From positions 278,940-342,939 of the forward strand of contig JACKEI010000005.1 of NCBI GenBank assembly GCA_020633075.1: DNA of 64,000 nucleotides. Reading direction: 5' to 3'. The stretch's first letter is position 1; each line of letters starts with the position of its first letter. Shown piece after piece: positions 52,238 to 59,898 of this stretch. The notes below the pieces were generated by a model. It saw only the letters and a program-made list of their open reading frames with translations, was not told the DNA's origin and did no database searches. This stretch comes from Sandaracinaceae bacterium (GTDB taxonomy: Bacteria > Myxococcota_A > Polyangia > Polyangiales > Houyiibacteriaceae). The position numbers and the translations under genes were made by a program.

Positions 52238-53743
52238 ATGCGCATCTCGCTCTCTGACGACTCGCTCCAGCAAGCCCCTGTCGACATCTTGGTCATCGGC
52301 GTCCGGTCGACGAATCCAAAGAAGGACGCCTTGCTCGACAAGGTGGTGAAGGCGGCAGGCGGCACGGTCGTCACGCGGGCCATCAAGGACGAGGGGTTCG
52401 AAGCCAAGTCCGGTCAGACGCTGAAGCTCGCGGTGGGTGGGCGGCTGAAGGCCCCGTGGCTGCTGCTGGTCGGCCTGGACGCGAAGGCGACCCCGGAGGA
52501 CGCGCGCACGCTCGGGGCGCGCGCGGTACGGGCGGCCAAGCAACAGAAGAGCGTCGGCATCGTCCTGCCGGAAGACGCTGCAGCGGAGGTCCGCCTCGCC
52601 GTGGAGGGGTTGATCGGCGCGTCCTACCGCTACGAGACGTACAAGACGGGGAGCCGCCGTTCGAAGGGGGGCGTGAAGTCCGCGCTGCTCCTCACGGCGG
52701 ACAAGAAGCGGGCGGATCTGCGGGATGCGCTCAAGCACGGCCGAGCGCTTGCTGATGCCGTCAACTTGGCGCGGGACTTGGTCAACGGGCCGCCCAACGA
52801 CATCCACCCGATCGCGTTGGCGGACGCCGCCAAGAAGGCTTGCGACGACGCGGCAGAGGACGTCGAGAAGGGCAGCCTCACCTGCAAGATCTACGACGAG
52901 AAGTGGCTGACCAAGGAACGAATGGCGCTGTTTCTGGCGGTGAACAAGGGCGCGGCGACCCCTGCCCGGTTGGCGCACATGGTCTACAAGCCCGCCGGTG
53001 CGAAGAAGCGTGTCGTGTTCGTGGGCAAGGGGCTCACGTTCGACGCGGGCGGCCTCTGCATCAAGCCGGCCGGGTCGATGGTCGACATGAAGTGCGACAT
53101 GGCGGGGGCTGCGGTCACGATCGCGATCGTGGTGGCGGCGGCGCGGATGCGGATCCCGGTCGAAGTGCACGGCGTCATCGGGACCACGGAGAACATGCTG
53201 GGTGCGGCGGCGTATCGTCCGAGCGACGTGTACACGTCACGAGAGGGCAAGACCGTGGAGATCATCAACACGGACGCCGAAGGGCGCTTGGTCTTGGCGG
53301 ACGTGCTGCATTGGGCGAGCGAGCTCGAGCCCGACTACCTGGTGGACCACGCGACGCTCACCGGCGCGTGTATGGTCGCGCTCGGCAACTACCGCGCCGC
53401 GCTGTACGGCAACGACGACGAGTTCGCGGACGCATATATGGAAGCTGCGTCGGACAGCGGCGAGGCCTACTGGCGCATGCCGCTCGACGCGGACCTCAAG
53501 AGCTCCCTCAAGAGCGATGTCGCAGACCTCAAGCACACCGGCTCCCGCTACGGTGGCTCCATCACCGCGGCGCTGTTCCTCCAGGAGTTCATCGGCAAGA
53601 CCCGCTGGGTGCACCTCGACATCGCCGGCCCGGCGTACGTCGACCACGCACACGGCCGCTACCCAAAGGGCGGAACGGGGTTCGGAGTCGCCACCGGCGT
53701 CAGCTTCCTACACCGGCTTGCGAAGGAACAAGCTGACACTTGA
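52238..53743 (+). CDS. pepA: Leucyl aminopeptidase (M17)
   Basis: A 501-residue M17 metallopeptidase. The metal motifs VGKGLTFDAGGLCIKP and NTDAEGRLVLADVLHWA are complete, with KCDMAGAA between them. These enzymes are di-metal (usually Zn or Mn) exopeptidases removing N-terminal Leu and other residues from cytoplasmic peptides. ATG 52238 has AGAAGG just upstream and fits the family start; the open frame continues another 135 codons upstream through repeat-rich sequence that is not coding. It is divergent from moxR. Length is typical. The repeat array begins 32 bases after its stop. Confidence 0.95.
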   Translation: MRISLSDDSLQQAPVDILVIGVRSTNPKKDALLDKVVKAAGGTVVTRAIKDEGFEAKSGQTLKLAVGGRLKAPWLLLVGLDAKATPEDARTLGARAVRAAKQQKSVGIVLPEDAAAEVRLAVEGLIGASYRYETYKTGSRRSKGGVKSALLLTADKKRADLRDALKHGRALADAVNLARDLVNGPPNDIHPIALADAAKKACDDAAEDVEKGSLTCKIYDEKWLTKERMALFLAVNKGAATPARLAHMVYKPAGAKKRVVFVGKGLTFDAGGLCIKPAGSMVDMKCDMAGAAVTIAIVVAAARMRIPVEVHGVIGTTENMLGAAAYRPSDVYTSREGKTVEIINTDAEGRLVLADVLHWASELEPDYLVDHATLTGACMVALGNYRAALYGNDDEFADAYMEAASDSGEAYWRMPLDADLKSSLKSDVADLKHTGSRYGGSITAALFLQEFIGKTRWVHLDIAGPAYVDHAHGRYPKGGTGFGVATGVSFLHRLAKEQADT

Positions 53744-53774
53744 TGGCTGCGGCTAACATCCGGGCCGAACATCG

Positions 53775-54028
53775 GGGGACACCCACCCGAAACATCGGGG
53801 GACACCCGCCCGGAACACCCCCACCCGGAACACCCACCCGAACGGGCCGAACATCGGGGGACATATCGGGGACACCCACCCAGAATATCGGCGGACACCC
53901 ACCCGAAGAAGGGTTGGGGGACACCCACCTGTACCAGTTGTCCGAAACGTTGGAGGACACCCACCGCTGCGGCAGAAAGAACACGGCGGACACCGCAGAG
54001 CTTCTCGAAGTGGCTCAGGTGGGTGTCC
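53775..54028. repeat. Left GGACACCCACC array beside the RAYT region
   Basis: Six exact cores (near 53776, 53799, 53869, 53892, 53918 and 53953) plus degenerate copies (GGAACACCCACCC), all in GGACACCC orientation with CCGAA(A)CATCGG-type spacers; a final copy at 54018-54028 is inverted (GGTGGGTGTCC). This explains most of the 336-base gap between the aminopeptidase and the EF-hand protein; nothing else is seen there. Confidence 0.92.
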
Positions 54029-54079
54029 TCGCTTTGGACTCTGTGGGGGCGCTCCGTGTTGCGTAGAAGTCGGCCCCGA

Positions 54080-54838
54080 ATGACTCGTGACGTGTGCAAG
54101 AGGTACCGGGGGCTCGCGGTCATCGGCGTGGTCGCCCTGGTCCTCATGCCGCCGTCGAACTCGCAGGCGCACCTCGGACACACCGTCCAGCAGGCCGAGC
54201 GCTACCTGAAGCTCGACGTCTCCGGGTACCAAGTCAGGCTGGTCGTATCCCTGACCCTGGGCTCGCGAGAGACCGCGCGCCTGATGGAACAAGCCGACCG
54301 AGATCGAGACGGGTGGGTGTCCCCGCAGGAGCGCGACGAGTACTTGGCTCAGTGGGGTGACGGGCTACGAAATGAGTTGCAGGTGAGCGTCGACGGGCGG
54401 GCGATCGATGTGACCTACGGGGAGGCGTTCATGCAGCCCGTCGGCGAGATCGTCGCTACGGAAGGCTCTGTGGAGATGGTGGGCGTGTTCGCCCTCGACG
54501 GGGGCGAGCAAGTCCTGTTTGTCGAGGATCGCATGCCCATGCAGGGGTTCGAGCGGACTGACCTCTCCTTCCGTGTGCGCGACGGCGCCACGCTCGTCGC
54601 GAGCGGAGTAGGACGCTCCCCCACCGAGTCCGTCGAGCACGTGTCGGTACATCGGGGTGCCCCCTACCCCGGCGCGTTTTCGATGCGCGTGCGGGTTCCT
54701 CCGCGCCCATTGTCTTTTCAGGAAAGATTCACGTCTCTGCTCCCGTGGGGCGCGAGTGCGCTGGCAGGAATAGTGATGGTGTTGGGCGCTATGTTCTTCA
54801 GGCGGCGCAGGCGTAGCCGGCCCCCACAGTCGACGTAG
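54080..54838 (+). CDS. Membrane protein with signal peptide and EF-hand-like loop
   Basis: A 252-residue protein. ATG 54080 is chosen because it gives an n-region and signal peptide (GLAVIGVVALVLMPPSNSQA); the longer GTG 54023 start lies inside a repeat copy. DRDRDGWVSPQE (about residues 75-86) fits an EF-hand calcium loop (D-x-D-x-D-G-x-V-x-x-x-E), and the codons of GWVSP are a repeat copy at 54312. A C-terminal membrane helix (GASALAGIVMVLGAMFF) is followed by RRRRRSR. Topology suggests an exported protein anchored at its C-terminus. It overlaps the convergent RAYT gene by about 40 bases. Function unknown. Confidence 0.75.
   Translation: MTRDVCKRYRGLAVIGVVALVLMPPSNSQAHLGHTVQQAERYLKLDVSGYQVRLVVSLTLGSRETARLMEQADRDRDGWVSPQERDEYLAQWGDGLRNELQVSVDGRAIDVTYGEAFMQPVGEIVATEGSVEMVGVFALDGGEQVLFVEDRMPMQGFERTDLSFRVRDGATLVASGVGRSPTESVEHVSVHRGAPYPGAFSMRVRVPPRPLSFQERFTSLLPWGASALAGIVMVLGAMFFRRRRRSRPPQST
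54312..54322. repeat. Repeat copy inside the EF-hand loop
   Basis: GGTGGGTGTCC, giving GWVS in DRDGWVSPQE. The Gly and the Val that EF-hands require are supplied by the repeat's codons. Confidence 0.85.
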
Positions 54839-55898
54839 ACGTCGTCCCGAGGGCGTGCTGCGCCTCGTACGCACGACCACCCCAGGCCGCGTTGCTTGTT
54901 CGACGACGCCCACAGCGGTGGGCGAACGCATGAATGAGGTGGCGTTCACCGATGGCAGCGAAGCGCAACGTGGCGATGTCACGCAACGCGTCTCCCCACC
55001 GTTCTGGTGAGAGGCCCTTGGCGCGCACCGTCGCCGCCGCGGTTGACGACAAGCTCCCCGGCTTGTCGGAACGGATCGCGTGCCCGGTGAATCGGACCAG
55101 CTCGACGTACGCCGCGCGCTCGAACGGTAGTGCGCTCTCCACCCCGCCGTCAGGGTGACTCGGGGAGCTGGCCTCGTCGGAAAAAGGTACCAACGCGGGT
55201 GTGTGGTGCCGGCCGACGTCACCGCACGAGACGCGCTCCTCTCCGGGAGAAGCGGGGGCCGCGCCATCGCGATGCAGGGCTCGTCCGTGCTGCGCGAGCC
55301 GCAACTGGATGGAGGTGAAGTCACTGTCCGCCAGCGAACGAGCGATGCCAGCGTGGACCGGATTCAGGTCGACGTAGGTCATGCAGGTGAGCAGCGCGCC
55401 GTGGTCGAGGAGCGCTCGACACTTGAATCGGCCCTCCCAGAAGCGTCCGCTGCAGCCGTCTTCGCGGTTGGCGCGACGCGCGATCCGTTCGTTCAAGCAG
55501 CGCATGAACCAGCTCAAGCTCGTCAGGCGCTCGCGGTACTCCGGCAAGCGCGCAGCGAGAACACCGGCGTCTTCCGCGAGCCGGACCGCTCCCGGAAAGA
55601 GGGTACGGGCGCGCGCCACGAGCTCCTCCTCGGACCAGCGACGACCGGCCTCGCCATCGAGGCGAAGAACCAAGTGGATGTGGTTGCTCATCACCGCGTA
55701 CGCGCACACGTCGACCGCGAAGACGCGCTCCAACCGAGCGAGTTCCTCCACCACCCAACGCTTCCTATGATCGAAGCGCTGGCCGGTGGAGGCATCCGAA
55801 CCCATGAGAAACGCCCGCCGAACGCAGCGTGTCATGCAGTGGTAGTACGAGGTGACGTCCGGTTGGACTTGAAGGGAGCGTGGAGCGGTCATGCGCAC
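54798..55898 (-). CDS. REP-associated tyrosine transposase (RAYT, IS200-like Y1 family)
   Basis: A 366-residue single-domain Y1 HUH transposase of the RAYT group. MSNHIHLVL gives the HxH metal pair (His73, His75), and Tyr175 in MTYVDLNPVHAG aligns with the catalytic Tyr115 of E. coli TnpA-REP (in DYIYINP), so it may be active. FWEGRFKC just before it matches the RFWE region. The C-terminal half (190-366) is an extra segment of unknown role. RAYTs move REP hairpins rather than themselves and are found next to REP-like repeats; here repeat arrays lie on both sides in opposite orientations. No IS ends are evident. Confidence 0.88.
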   Translation of the reverse strand: MRMTAPRSLQVQPDVTSYYHCMTRCVRRAFLMGSDASTGQRFDHRKRWVVEELARLERVFAVDVCAYAVMSNHIHLVLRLDGEAGRRWSEEELVARARTLFPGAVRLAEDAGVLAARLPEYRERLTSLSWFMRCLNERIARRANREDGCSGRFWEGRFKCRALLDHGALLTCMTYVDLNPVHAGIARSLADSDFTSIQLRLAQHGRALHRDGAAPASPGEERVSCGDVGRHHTPALVPFSDEASSPSHPDGGVESALPFERAAYVELVRFTGHAIRSDKPGSLSSTAAATVRAKGLSPERWGDALRDIATLRFAAIGERHLIHAFAHRCGRRRTSNAAWGGRAYEAQHALGTTSTSTVGAGYACAA

Positions 55899-55982
55899 AC
55901 TCTCCTACAGGGGTGTGACATCGCCGACGTGACGTGATCCCTCCCCTCGACTTCACCTCTGGTCGCCGTGGCGCCCGTGCCA

Positions 55983-56138
55983 GGTGGGTGTCCTCGCTTG
56001 GGCGCGCTCAGGTGGGTGTCCTCGCTTGGGCGCCACCGGTGGGTGTCCTCGCTTGGGCGTCGCTCTTGGGCGCGCTCAGGTGGGTGTCCTCGCTTGGGCG
56101 CCACCGGTGGGTGTCCTCGCTTGGGCGTCGCTTGGGCG
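55983..56138. repeat. Right GGTGGGTGTCC array beside the RAYT gene
   Basis: Five copies of GGTGGGTGTCCTCGCTTGGGCG (55983, 56011, 56038, 56079 and 56106), with alternating spacers CGCTCA and CCACC. A block of about 55 bases (56009-56063) recurs at 56077-56131, so the array grew by duplication. CCACCGGTGG is a perfect palindrome at two joints. It lies between the RAYT and the monooxygenase gene, filling most of the 274-base gap. Orientation is opposite to the left array. Confidence 0.95.
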
Positions 56139-56172
56139 GGCCAGCGGTCGCTTGCTCCGACGCGGGTGCGCT

Positions 56173-56529
56173 CTACACCGCGAGGTCCGTGCTCAGGAAA
56201 CACTCGTGCACTTCCAGCACGTTCGGTCCGCGGAACATCTCTGCAGGCGCGCGATTGCGGTGCGCTTCTCGGAACGCGTCACTCTTGGTCCAGGCGGTGA
56301 AGTCCTCGAGCGAGCGCCACCACGTCTTCACCTCGTAGTACCCAGCCGCCTCGGGGTCGGGTTCGAACGCGCCGGTCTCGTGCGAGAACTTCACCGGACG
56401 AGGACGGTGAACCTCGTTGCGCACAAAGCCAGGGCTCTGGTCCACGAGGTGCACGCGCTTTCGGAAACGCTCCTCGAAGTCGATTTCGTGGCCTTCGGCG
56501 ACTGGGATGCGGTTTGTGACGACGATCAT
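56173..56529 (-). CDS. Antibiotic-biosynthesis-monooxygenase-fold protein
   Basis: A 118-residue dimeric alpha+beta barrel protein of the ABM/IsdG-like superfamily: FEERFRKRVHLVDQSPGFVRNEVHRP and YYEVKTWWRSLEDFTAWTKSDAFREAH match the family pattern. Members include haem-degrading monooxygenases and cofactor-free oxygenases; a Trp-rich segment (KTWWRS) is conserved. ATG 56529 (MIVVTNRIPV) is the start; upstream in-frame codons run antisense through the PTPS-like gene. It is divergent from that gene, 63 bases apart. Substrate unknown. Confidence 0.85.
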   Translation of the reverse strand: MIVVTNRIPVAEGHEIDFEERFRKRVHLVDQSPGFVRNEVHRPRPVKFSHETGAFEPDPEAAGYYEVKTWWRSLEDFTAWTKSDAFREAHRNRAPAEMFRGPNVLEVHECFLSTDLAV

Positions 56530-56592
56530 GCGACGAGGGTGCGCAACGTGTCGCCGTCTGGCAAGGATGGCCACGCCTGATATCGTGGCGGC

Positions 56593-57186
56593 GTGTTTCG
56601 CTCCTCCAAGACCTTCCGCGGCTTCTCCTGCGCCCACCGCAAGTGGAGGCATGCTGGGCACTGCGCCCACGTGCATGGGTACAGCCGCGAGTTCACCTTC
56701 TGGTTCGAAGCTCGAGAGCGCGACGTCAACGGATTCGTGATGGAGTTCGGCGCCCTCAAGCCCCTCAAGGCGTGGCTGGACAGTCAGTTCGACCACACGC
56801 TCTTACTCGACGCCGATGATCCCCTCATCCCCGACTTCCGAGCGATCGAGGAGCGCGGCGGGGCGAACCTTAACATCCTCCCCGACGTGAGCTGCGAAGG
56901 CACGGCGCACTTCGTCTATGAGCACGCCGCCCGGTGGATTCACGCTGCGACCGAGGGGCGCGTCTGGATCGTGTCCGTCGAGTGTCGCGAGAACGAGAAC
57001 AACTCGGCGATCTACGCGCCGGCGGCTCGGACTGGAGCTGGGGCGGGAGCTGGCGCTGGAGCTGGAGCTGGGGCGGGAGCTGAGGCGGGAGCTGGCGCTG
57101 GCGCTGATGACGGGGTGACGGCTCCCGATGCGACCACAGCGGCCCCTGACGCGCCGGGTGCGGCAGAGGGAAGCGTATCCGTGTGA
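56593..57186 (+). CDS. 6-pyruvoyl-tetrahydropterin synthase/QueD-like protein with Gly-Ala tail
   Basis: A 197-residue protein from GTG 56593. The PTPS/QueD core has H15, and HCAHVHGY giving H26 and H28 as zinc ligands and Cys24 as the candidate catalytic residue; FDHTLLLDADDPLI is also conserved. QueD makes 6-carboxytetrahydropterin for queuosine and other deazapurines. The C-terminus after about residue 145 is a run of Gly-Ala pairs (GAGAGAGAGAGAEAGAGAGA) and Ala/Pro-rich sequence, presumably disordered. It is followed by 25 bases then the aminotransferase, in an apparent operon with LuxE- and LuxC-like genes. Confidence 0.85.
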   Translation: MFRSSKTFRGFSCAHRKWRHAGHCAHVHGYSREFTFWFEARERDVNGFVMEFGALKPLKAWLDSQFDHTLLLDADDPLIPDFRAIEERGGANLNILPDVSCEGTAHFVYEHAARWIHAATEGRVWIVSVECRENENNSAIYAPAARTGAGAGAGAGAGAGAGAEAGAGAGADDGVTAPDATTAAPDAPGAAEGSVSV

Positions 57187-57211
57187 GCCCGCATCGGGAC
57201 ACGAACAGACC

Positions 57212-58540
57212 ATGAGCCGCCTTGGACCACGCGGAGACCTGCTACCGAGCGTCACGACCCCGGTCCCGGGAGCACGAGGGCGCGACTGGGTGGATGCGCT
57301 GGCTCGCTCCGAATGCCCAGCGTTCACGGCCCGTCGCAAGCGACGAGCGGAAGCGAGCGGCGCGCCGACCGACCCCATCGTGTGGGCCTCCGCGCTGGGC
57401 GCCAACGTGGAGGACGTCGACGGGAACGTCTTCGTGGACTTCACGAGCGGCTTTGGCGTCGCTGCGGTAGGGCACCGGCACCCGCTCGTGGTCGCCGCCA
57501 TCACCTCTCAGGCCAACAAGCTCATCCACGGGCTCGGCGACGTCTACCCCTCCGACGTGAAGATCACGCTGCTGGAGCGCCTCGCCGCGCTAGGCCCCTG
57601 GCGTGAAGCGAGGGTCATTCTGGGCCTCTCGGGGAGCGACGCCGTGGAGGCGGCCCTCAAGACCGCGGCGCTGGCGACTGGGCGCCCAGGCGTCATTGGC
57701 TTCGAGGGCGGCTATCACGGACTCGCCCACGGTCCCCTCGCGCTCTGCGGGTATTCCGAAGGGTTTCGACGCCCGTTCGCCGCGCAGCTGAACCCGCACG
57801 CCCGGATTCTCCCGTGGCCGACCGAAGCAACGGCGCTTGAGGACGCGCTGGGCCCCGTGCGGGAACAGTTCCGGGGACACCCATCGGAGTGGCCGGGCGC
57901 CGTCCTGGTCGAACCCGTCCAAGGTCGCGGAGGCGTACGCATCCCACCGCGAGGTTTCTTGGCTGGGCTCCGCGAGCTCTGCACGCAGCACGGAGCGCTG
58001 TTGATCGCGGACGAAATCCTGACCGGGCTCGGACGCTGTGGCGCGTGGCTGCTGAGCACTCGAGAGACGGAGCCGGACCTGATCTGCATCGGCAAAGCAC
58101 TTGGCGGAGGGTTACCCGTGTCGGCGTGCCTCGGAGAGGCCTCCGTCATGGCCTCGTGGGGTGCGCCCGAGGGCGAGGCCCTGCACACCGGAACGTTCTT
58201 TGGGCACCCGTTGGGGGCTGCGGCGGCGCTCGCTGTCTTGGGTGTCCTCGCAGACGAAGACCTCGCTGCGATAGCCAGCTCGCGAGGTGAGCAGCTCGCG
58301 ACAGAACTCCGAAGCCGAGGGCTGGGACGTGTCCGCGCGGTAGGGATGCTCGTGGGCCTGGAGACCGGGGATGCCAAGCGCACGCTGTCCCTGGTACGGA
58401 AGTTGTTGGAGATGGGCTACCTGGTGCTCCCTGCAGGCGCCGACGCGTCGGTGTTGCAGCTGGTTCCGCCCCTGAACGTCAGTGAACAGCAAGTGGACGG
58501 AATGATTGCCGCGCTAGGCGCAGCGATGGGTGTCCCGTGA
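57212..58540 (+). CDS. Class III pyridoxal-phosphate aminotransferase
   Basis: A 442-residue PLP enzyme of the class III (omega) aminotransferase family. Motifs: DVDGNVFVDFTSGFGVAAVGH, GLSGSDAVEAALKTA, EPVQGRGGVRIPPRGFL, LIADEILTGLGR and IGKALGGGLPVSACLG with the Schiff-base Lys. ATG 57212 is the first sensible start. These enzymes transaminate aldehydes, ketones or amino acids with PLP. Its stop overlaps the LuxE-like GTG by four bases. A repeat copy at 57873 gives RGHPSEW, and one at the end (58525-58540) encodes MGVP plus the stop codon and the next gene's start. It may supply amines from LuxC aldehydes. Confidence 0.93.
   Translation: MSRLGPRGDLLPSVTTPVPGARGRDWVDALARSECPAFTARRKRRAEASGAPTDPIVWASALGANVEDVDGNVFVDFTSGFGVAAVGHRHPLVVAAITSQANKLIHGLGDVYPSDVKITLLERLAALGPWREARVILGLSGSDAVEAALKTAALATGRPGVIGFEGGYHGLAHGPLALCGYSEGFRRPFAAQLNPHARILPWPTEATALEDALGPVREQFRGHPSEWPGAVLVEPVQGRGGVRIPPRGFLAGLRELCTQHGALLIADEILTGLGRCGAWLLSTRETEPDLICIGKALGGGLPVSACLGEASVMASWGAPEGEALHTGTFFGHPLGAAAALAVLGVLADEDLAAIASSRGEQLATELRSRGLGRVRAVGMLVGLETGDAKRTLSLVRKLLEMGYLVLPAGADASVLQLVPPLNVSEQQVDGMIAALGAAMGVP
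57873..57885. repeat. Single repeat copy in the aminotransferase
   Basis: GGGGACACCCATC, giving RGHPSE in frame. Confidence 0.8.
58525..58540. repeat. Repeat copy providing a stop and a start codon
   Basis: GATGGGTGTCCCGTGA. It encodes the last residues MGVP of the aminotransferase; CCG|TGA gives the stop, and GTG within it starts the LuxE-like gene. A second copy follows at 58555 (GATGGGTGTCC, coding DGCP). Confidence 0.88.
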
Positions 58541-59778
58541 GCGGTCAAAGCTCCGATGGGTGTCCGTCGACGGGAGACGTTTCGACCCGAGACGCGCTCC
58601 GCGCTCGTATCCTGAAGCAGATTCGGGCCAGTCGTGGCCACCGCAAGCCCGACGAGTCCGACGAGGACACCCACCCGACAGGCAGCGCCACCGGGGACAC
58701 CCACCCGACACAGAAAACCGGGGACACCCACCCGACGGGAGAGCAAGCCGCCGACCCGGGGCTCGACGACCTTCTCCGAGACATAGCGGCCTACCAGGCG
58801 GCGCGCGTACAGCCTTACGGGCACCTCTGCGCGGCACAGCCCAGCAGCGCTTCGGAGTGGGCACCGGCGCTCCCGACGGATGTGTTCCGCTACGCGCGGG
58901 TGTCGAGCTATCCCGAATCGGAGGACACCCACGTATTCCGCACGTCGGGTACGTCCAGCGGCGCTCGCGGAGCTCACGCGTTCCGGGACCTCACCCTTTA
59001 CGACGCGGCCGCGCGAACGCACGCAGCCCACATGCTCTTTCCGGATATCCCCCGGATGTCGCTGGTGATGCTCGCCGAGCACCCCCAGCACGCTCCGCAG
59101 AGCTCGCTGAGCTACATGCTTGGTCGGTTCGAGTCCTGGTTCGGTACGGGGGCAGCCACCTGGTGTCTACAGGGCGCGACGCTGGACGTGGATGCCCTCT
59201 GCGACGCGCTCGGGCGAGCGGCAAAGGAGCAGACCCCCGTGGCTATCCTGGGGACTTCATTCGCTTTTGTGTTCGCCGAAGACGCGCTGGGGGACCGCAT
59301 GTTCGAGCTTCCCGCAGGCAGTCGCATCATGCAGACCGGTGGCTACAAGGGACGGTCACGGGAGCTGGAGCCCGATGTGCTCCGGCAGATGCTCAGCGCA
59401 CGGTACGGGGTGGACGAGGCCTACATCGTCGCAGAATACGGCATGACGGAGCTCAGCTCCCAGTTGTACGAGGCCTCTCTGCGGGACCGCTTCGAGGGAC
59501 ACCCATCACCGCGCCGTCACCTCGTGGCCCCGCCTTGGGTGCGTGCAACGCCGGTGCACCCGGAGACGCTGCGCCCGGTGGGGCAAGGTGAGGTGGGTGT
59601 CCTCAGAATCGACGACGCCGCCAATCTCGACTCTGTTGCCGCCATCCTGACGTCCGACTTGGCGTCACTCGCCACGGATGCGAGCCAAGGAGTCATCCTG
59701 CACGGTCGGGCTGCAGACGCGATGCTCCGAGGCTGCTCGCTGTCGGTCGAGGAGGCGCTGAAGTCCCGTGCCGAATGA
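58537..59778 (+). CDS. LuxE-like acyl-protein synthetase
   Basis: A 413-residue protein of the LuxE acyl-protein synthetase/AMP-binding family. FRTSGTSSGARGAHAF is the acyl-adenylation motif; YIVAEYGMTELSSQLYE and GEVGVLRIDDAANLDS are further family segments. Such enzymes activate a fatty acid as acyl-AMP and transfer it to a thiol for reduction. Residues 43-68 carry three repeat copies (EDTHPTG, GDTHPTQ, GDTHPTG) absent from typical LuxE. The GTG start overlaps the aminotransferase stop. Together with the LuxC-like gene it probably forms a fatty-aldehyde pathway. Confidence 0.88.
   Translation: MSGQSSDGCPSTGDVSTRDALRARILKQIRASRGHRKPDESDEDTHPTGSATGDTHPTQKTGDTHPTGEQAADPGLDDLLRDIAAYQAARVQPYGHLCAAQPSSASEWAPALPTDVFRYARVSSYPESEDTHVFRTSGTSSGARGAHAFRDLTLYDAAARTHAAHMLFPDIPRMSLVMLAEHPQHAPQSSLSYMLGRFESWFGTGAATWCLQGATLDVDALCDALGRAAKEQTPVAILGTSFAFVFAEDALGDRMFELPAGSRIMQTGGYKGRSRELEPDVLRQMLSARYGVDEAYIVAEYGMTELSSQLYEASLRDRFEGHPSPRRHLVAPPWVRATPVHPETLRPVGQGEVGVLRIDDAANLDSVAAILTSDLASLATDASQGVILHGRAADAMLRGCSLSVEEALKSRAE
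58663..58733. repeat. Three in-frame repeat copies in LuxE-like gene
   Basis: GAGGACACCCACCCGACAGG (58663) and two GGGGACACCCACCCGAC copies (58693, 58721), each translated (E/G)DTHPT. Confidence 0.95.
59592..59602. repeat. Repeat copy at a conserved LuxE motif
   Basis: GGTGGGTGTCC within GAG-GTG-GGT-GTC-CTC, giving EVGVL in GEVGVLRIDDAAN, a conserved position of the family (GExGxLxxxDxAN). Confidence 0.85.
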
Positions 59779-59803
59779 GCGGCTGAGCCAGCCTCGCTCG
59801 TCC

Positions 59804-59897
59804 GGGGACACCCACCCGTGTCGCTCGTCCGGGGACACCCACCCGTGTCGCTCGTCCGGGGACACCCACCCGCGTCACTCGTTCGGGGACACCCACC
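59804..59897. repeat. Four-copy GGGGACACCCACCC array before LuxC
   Basis: Four copies with a 27-base period (unit GGGGACACCCACCCGTGTCGCTCGTCC, last unit diverged). The period is a multiple of three, so the frame leading into the LuxC-like protein (VSLVRGHPP repeated) stays open and an array-coded leader is possible. It fills the 120-base gap between the LuxE- and LuxC-like genes. Confidence 0.93.
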
Positions 59898-59898
59898 C

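Noticed and set aside
54023..54079. Upstream GTG start of the EF-hand membrane protein
   Set aside because: The start codon is inside a repeat copy and would place a signal peptide internally; ATG 54080 gives a normal signal.
54798..55898. Complete IS200/IS605 element
   Set aside because: No tnpB/IscB gene and no recognisable hairpin ends at the gene borders; the protein resembles RAYTs.
55983..56138. CRISPR array
   Set aside because: Spacers are copies of each other rather than unique, and the repeat also occurs singly throughout.
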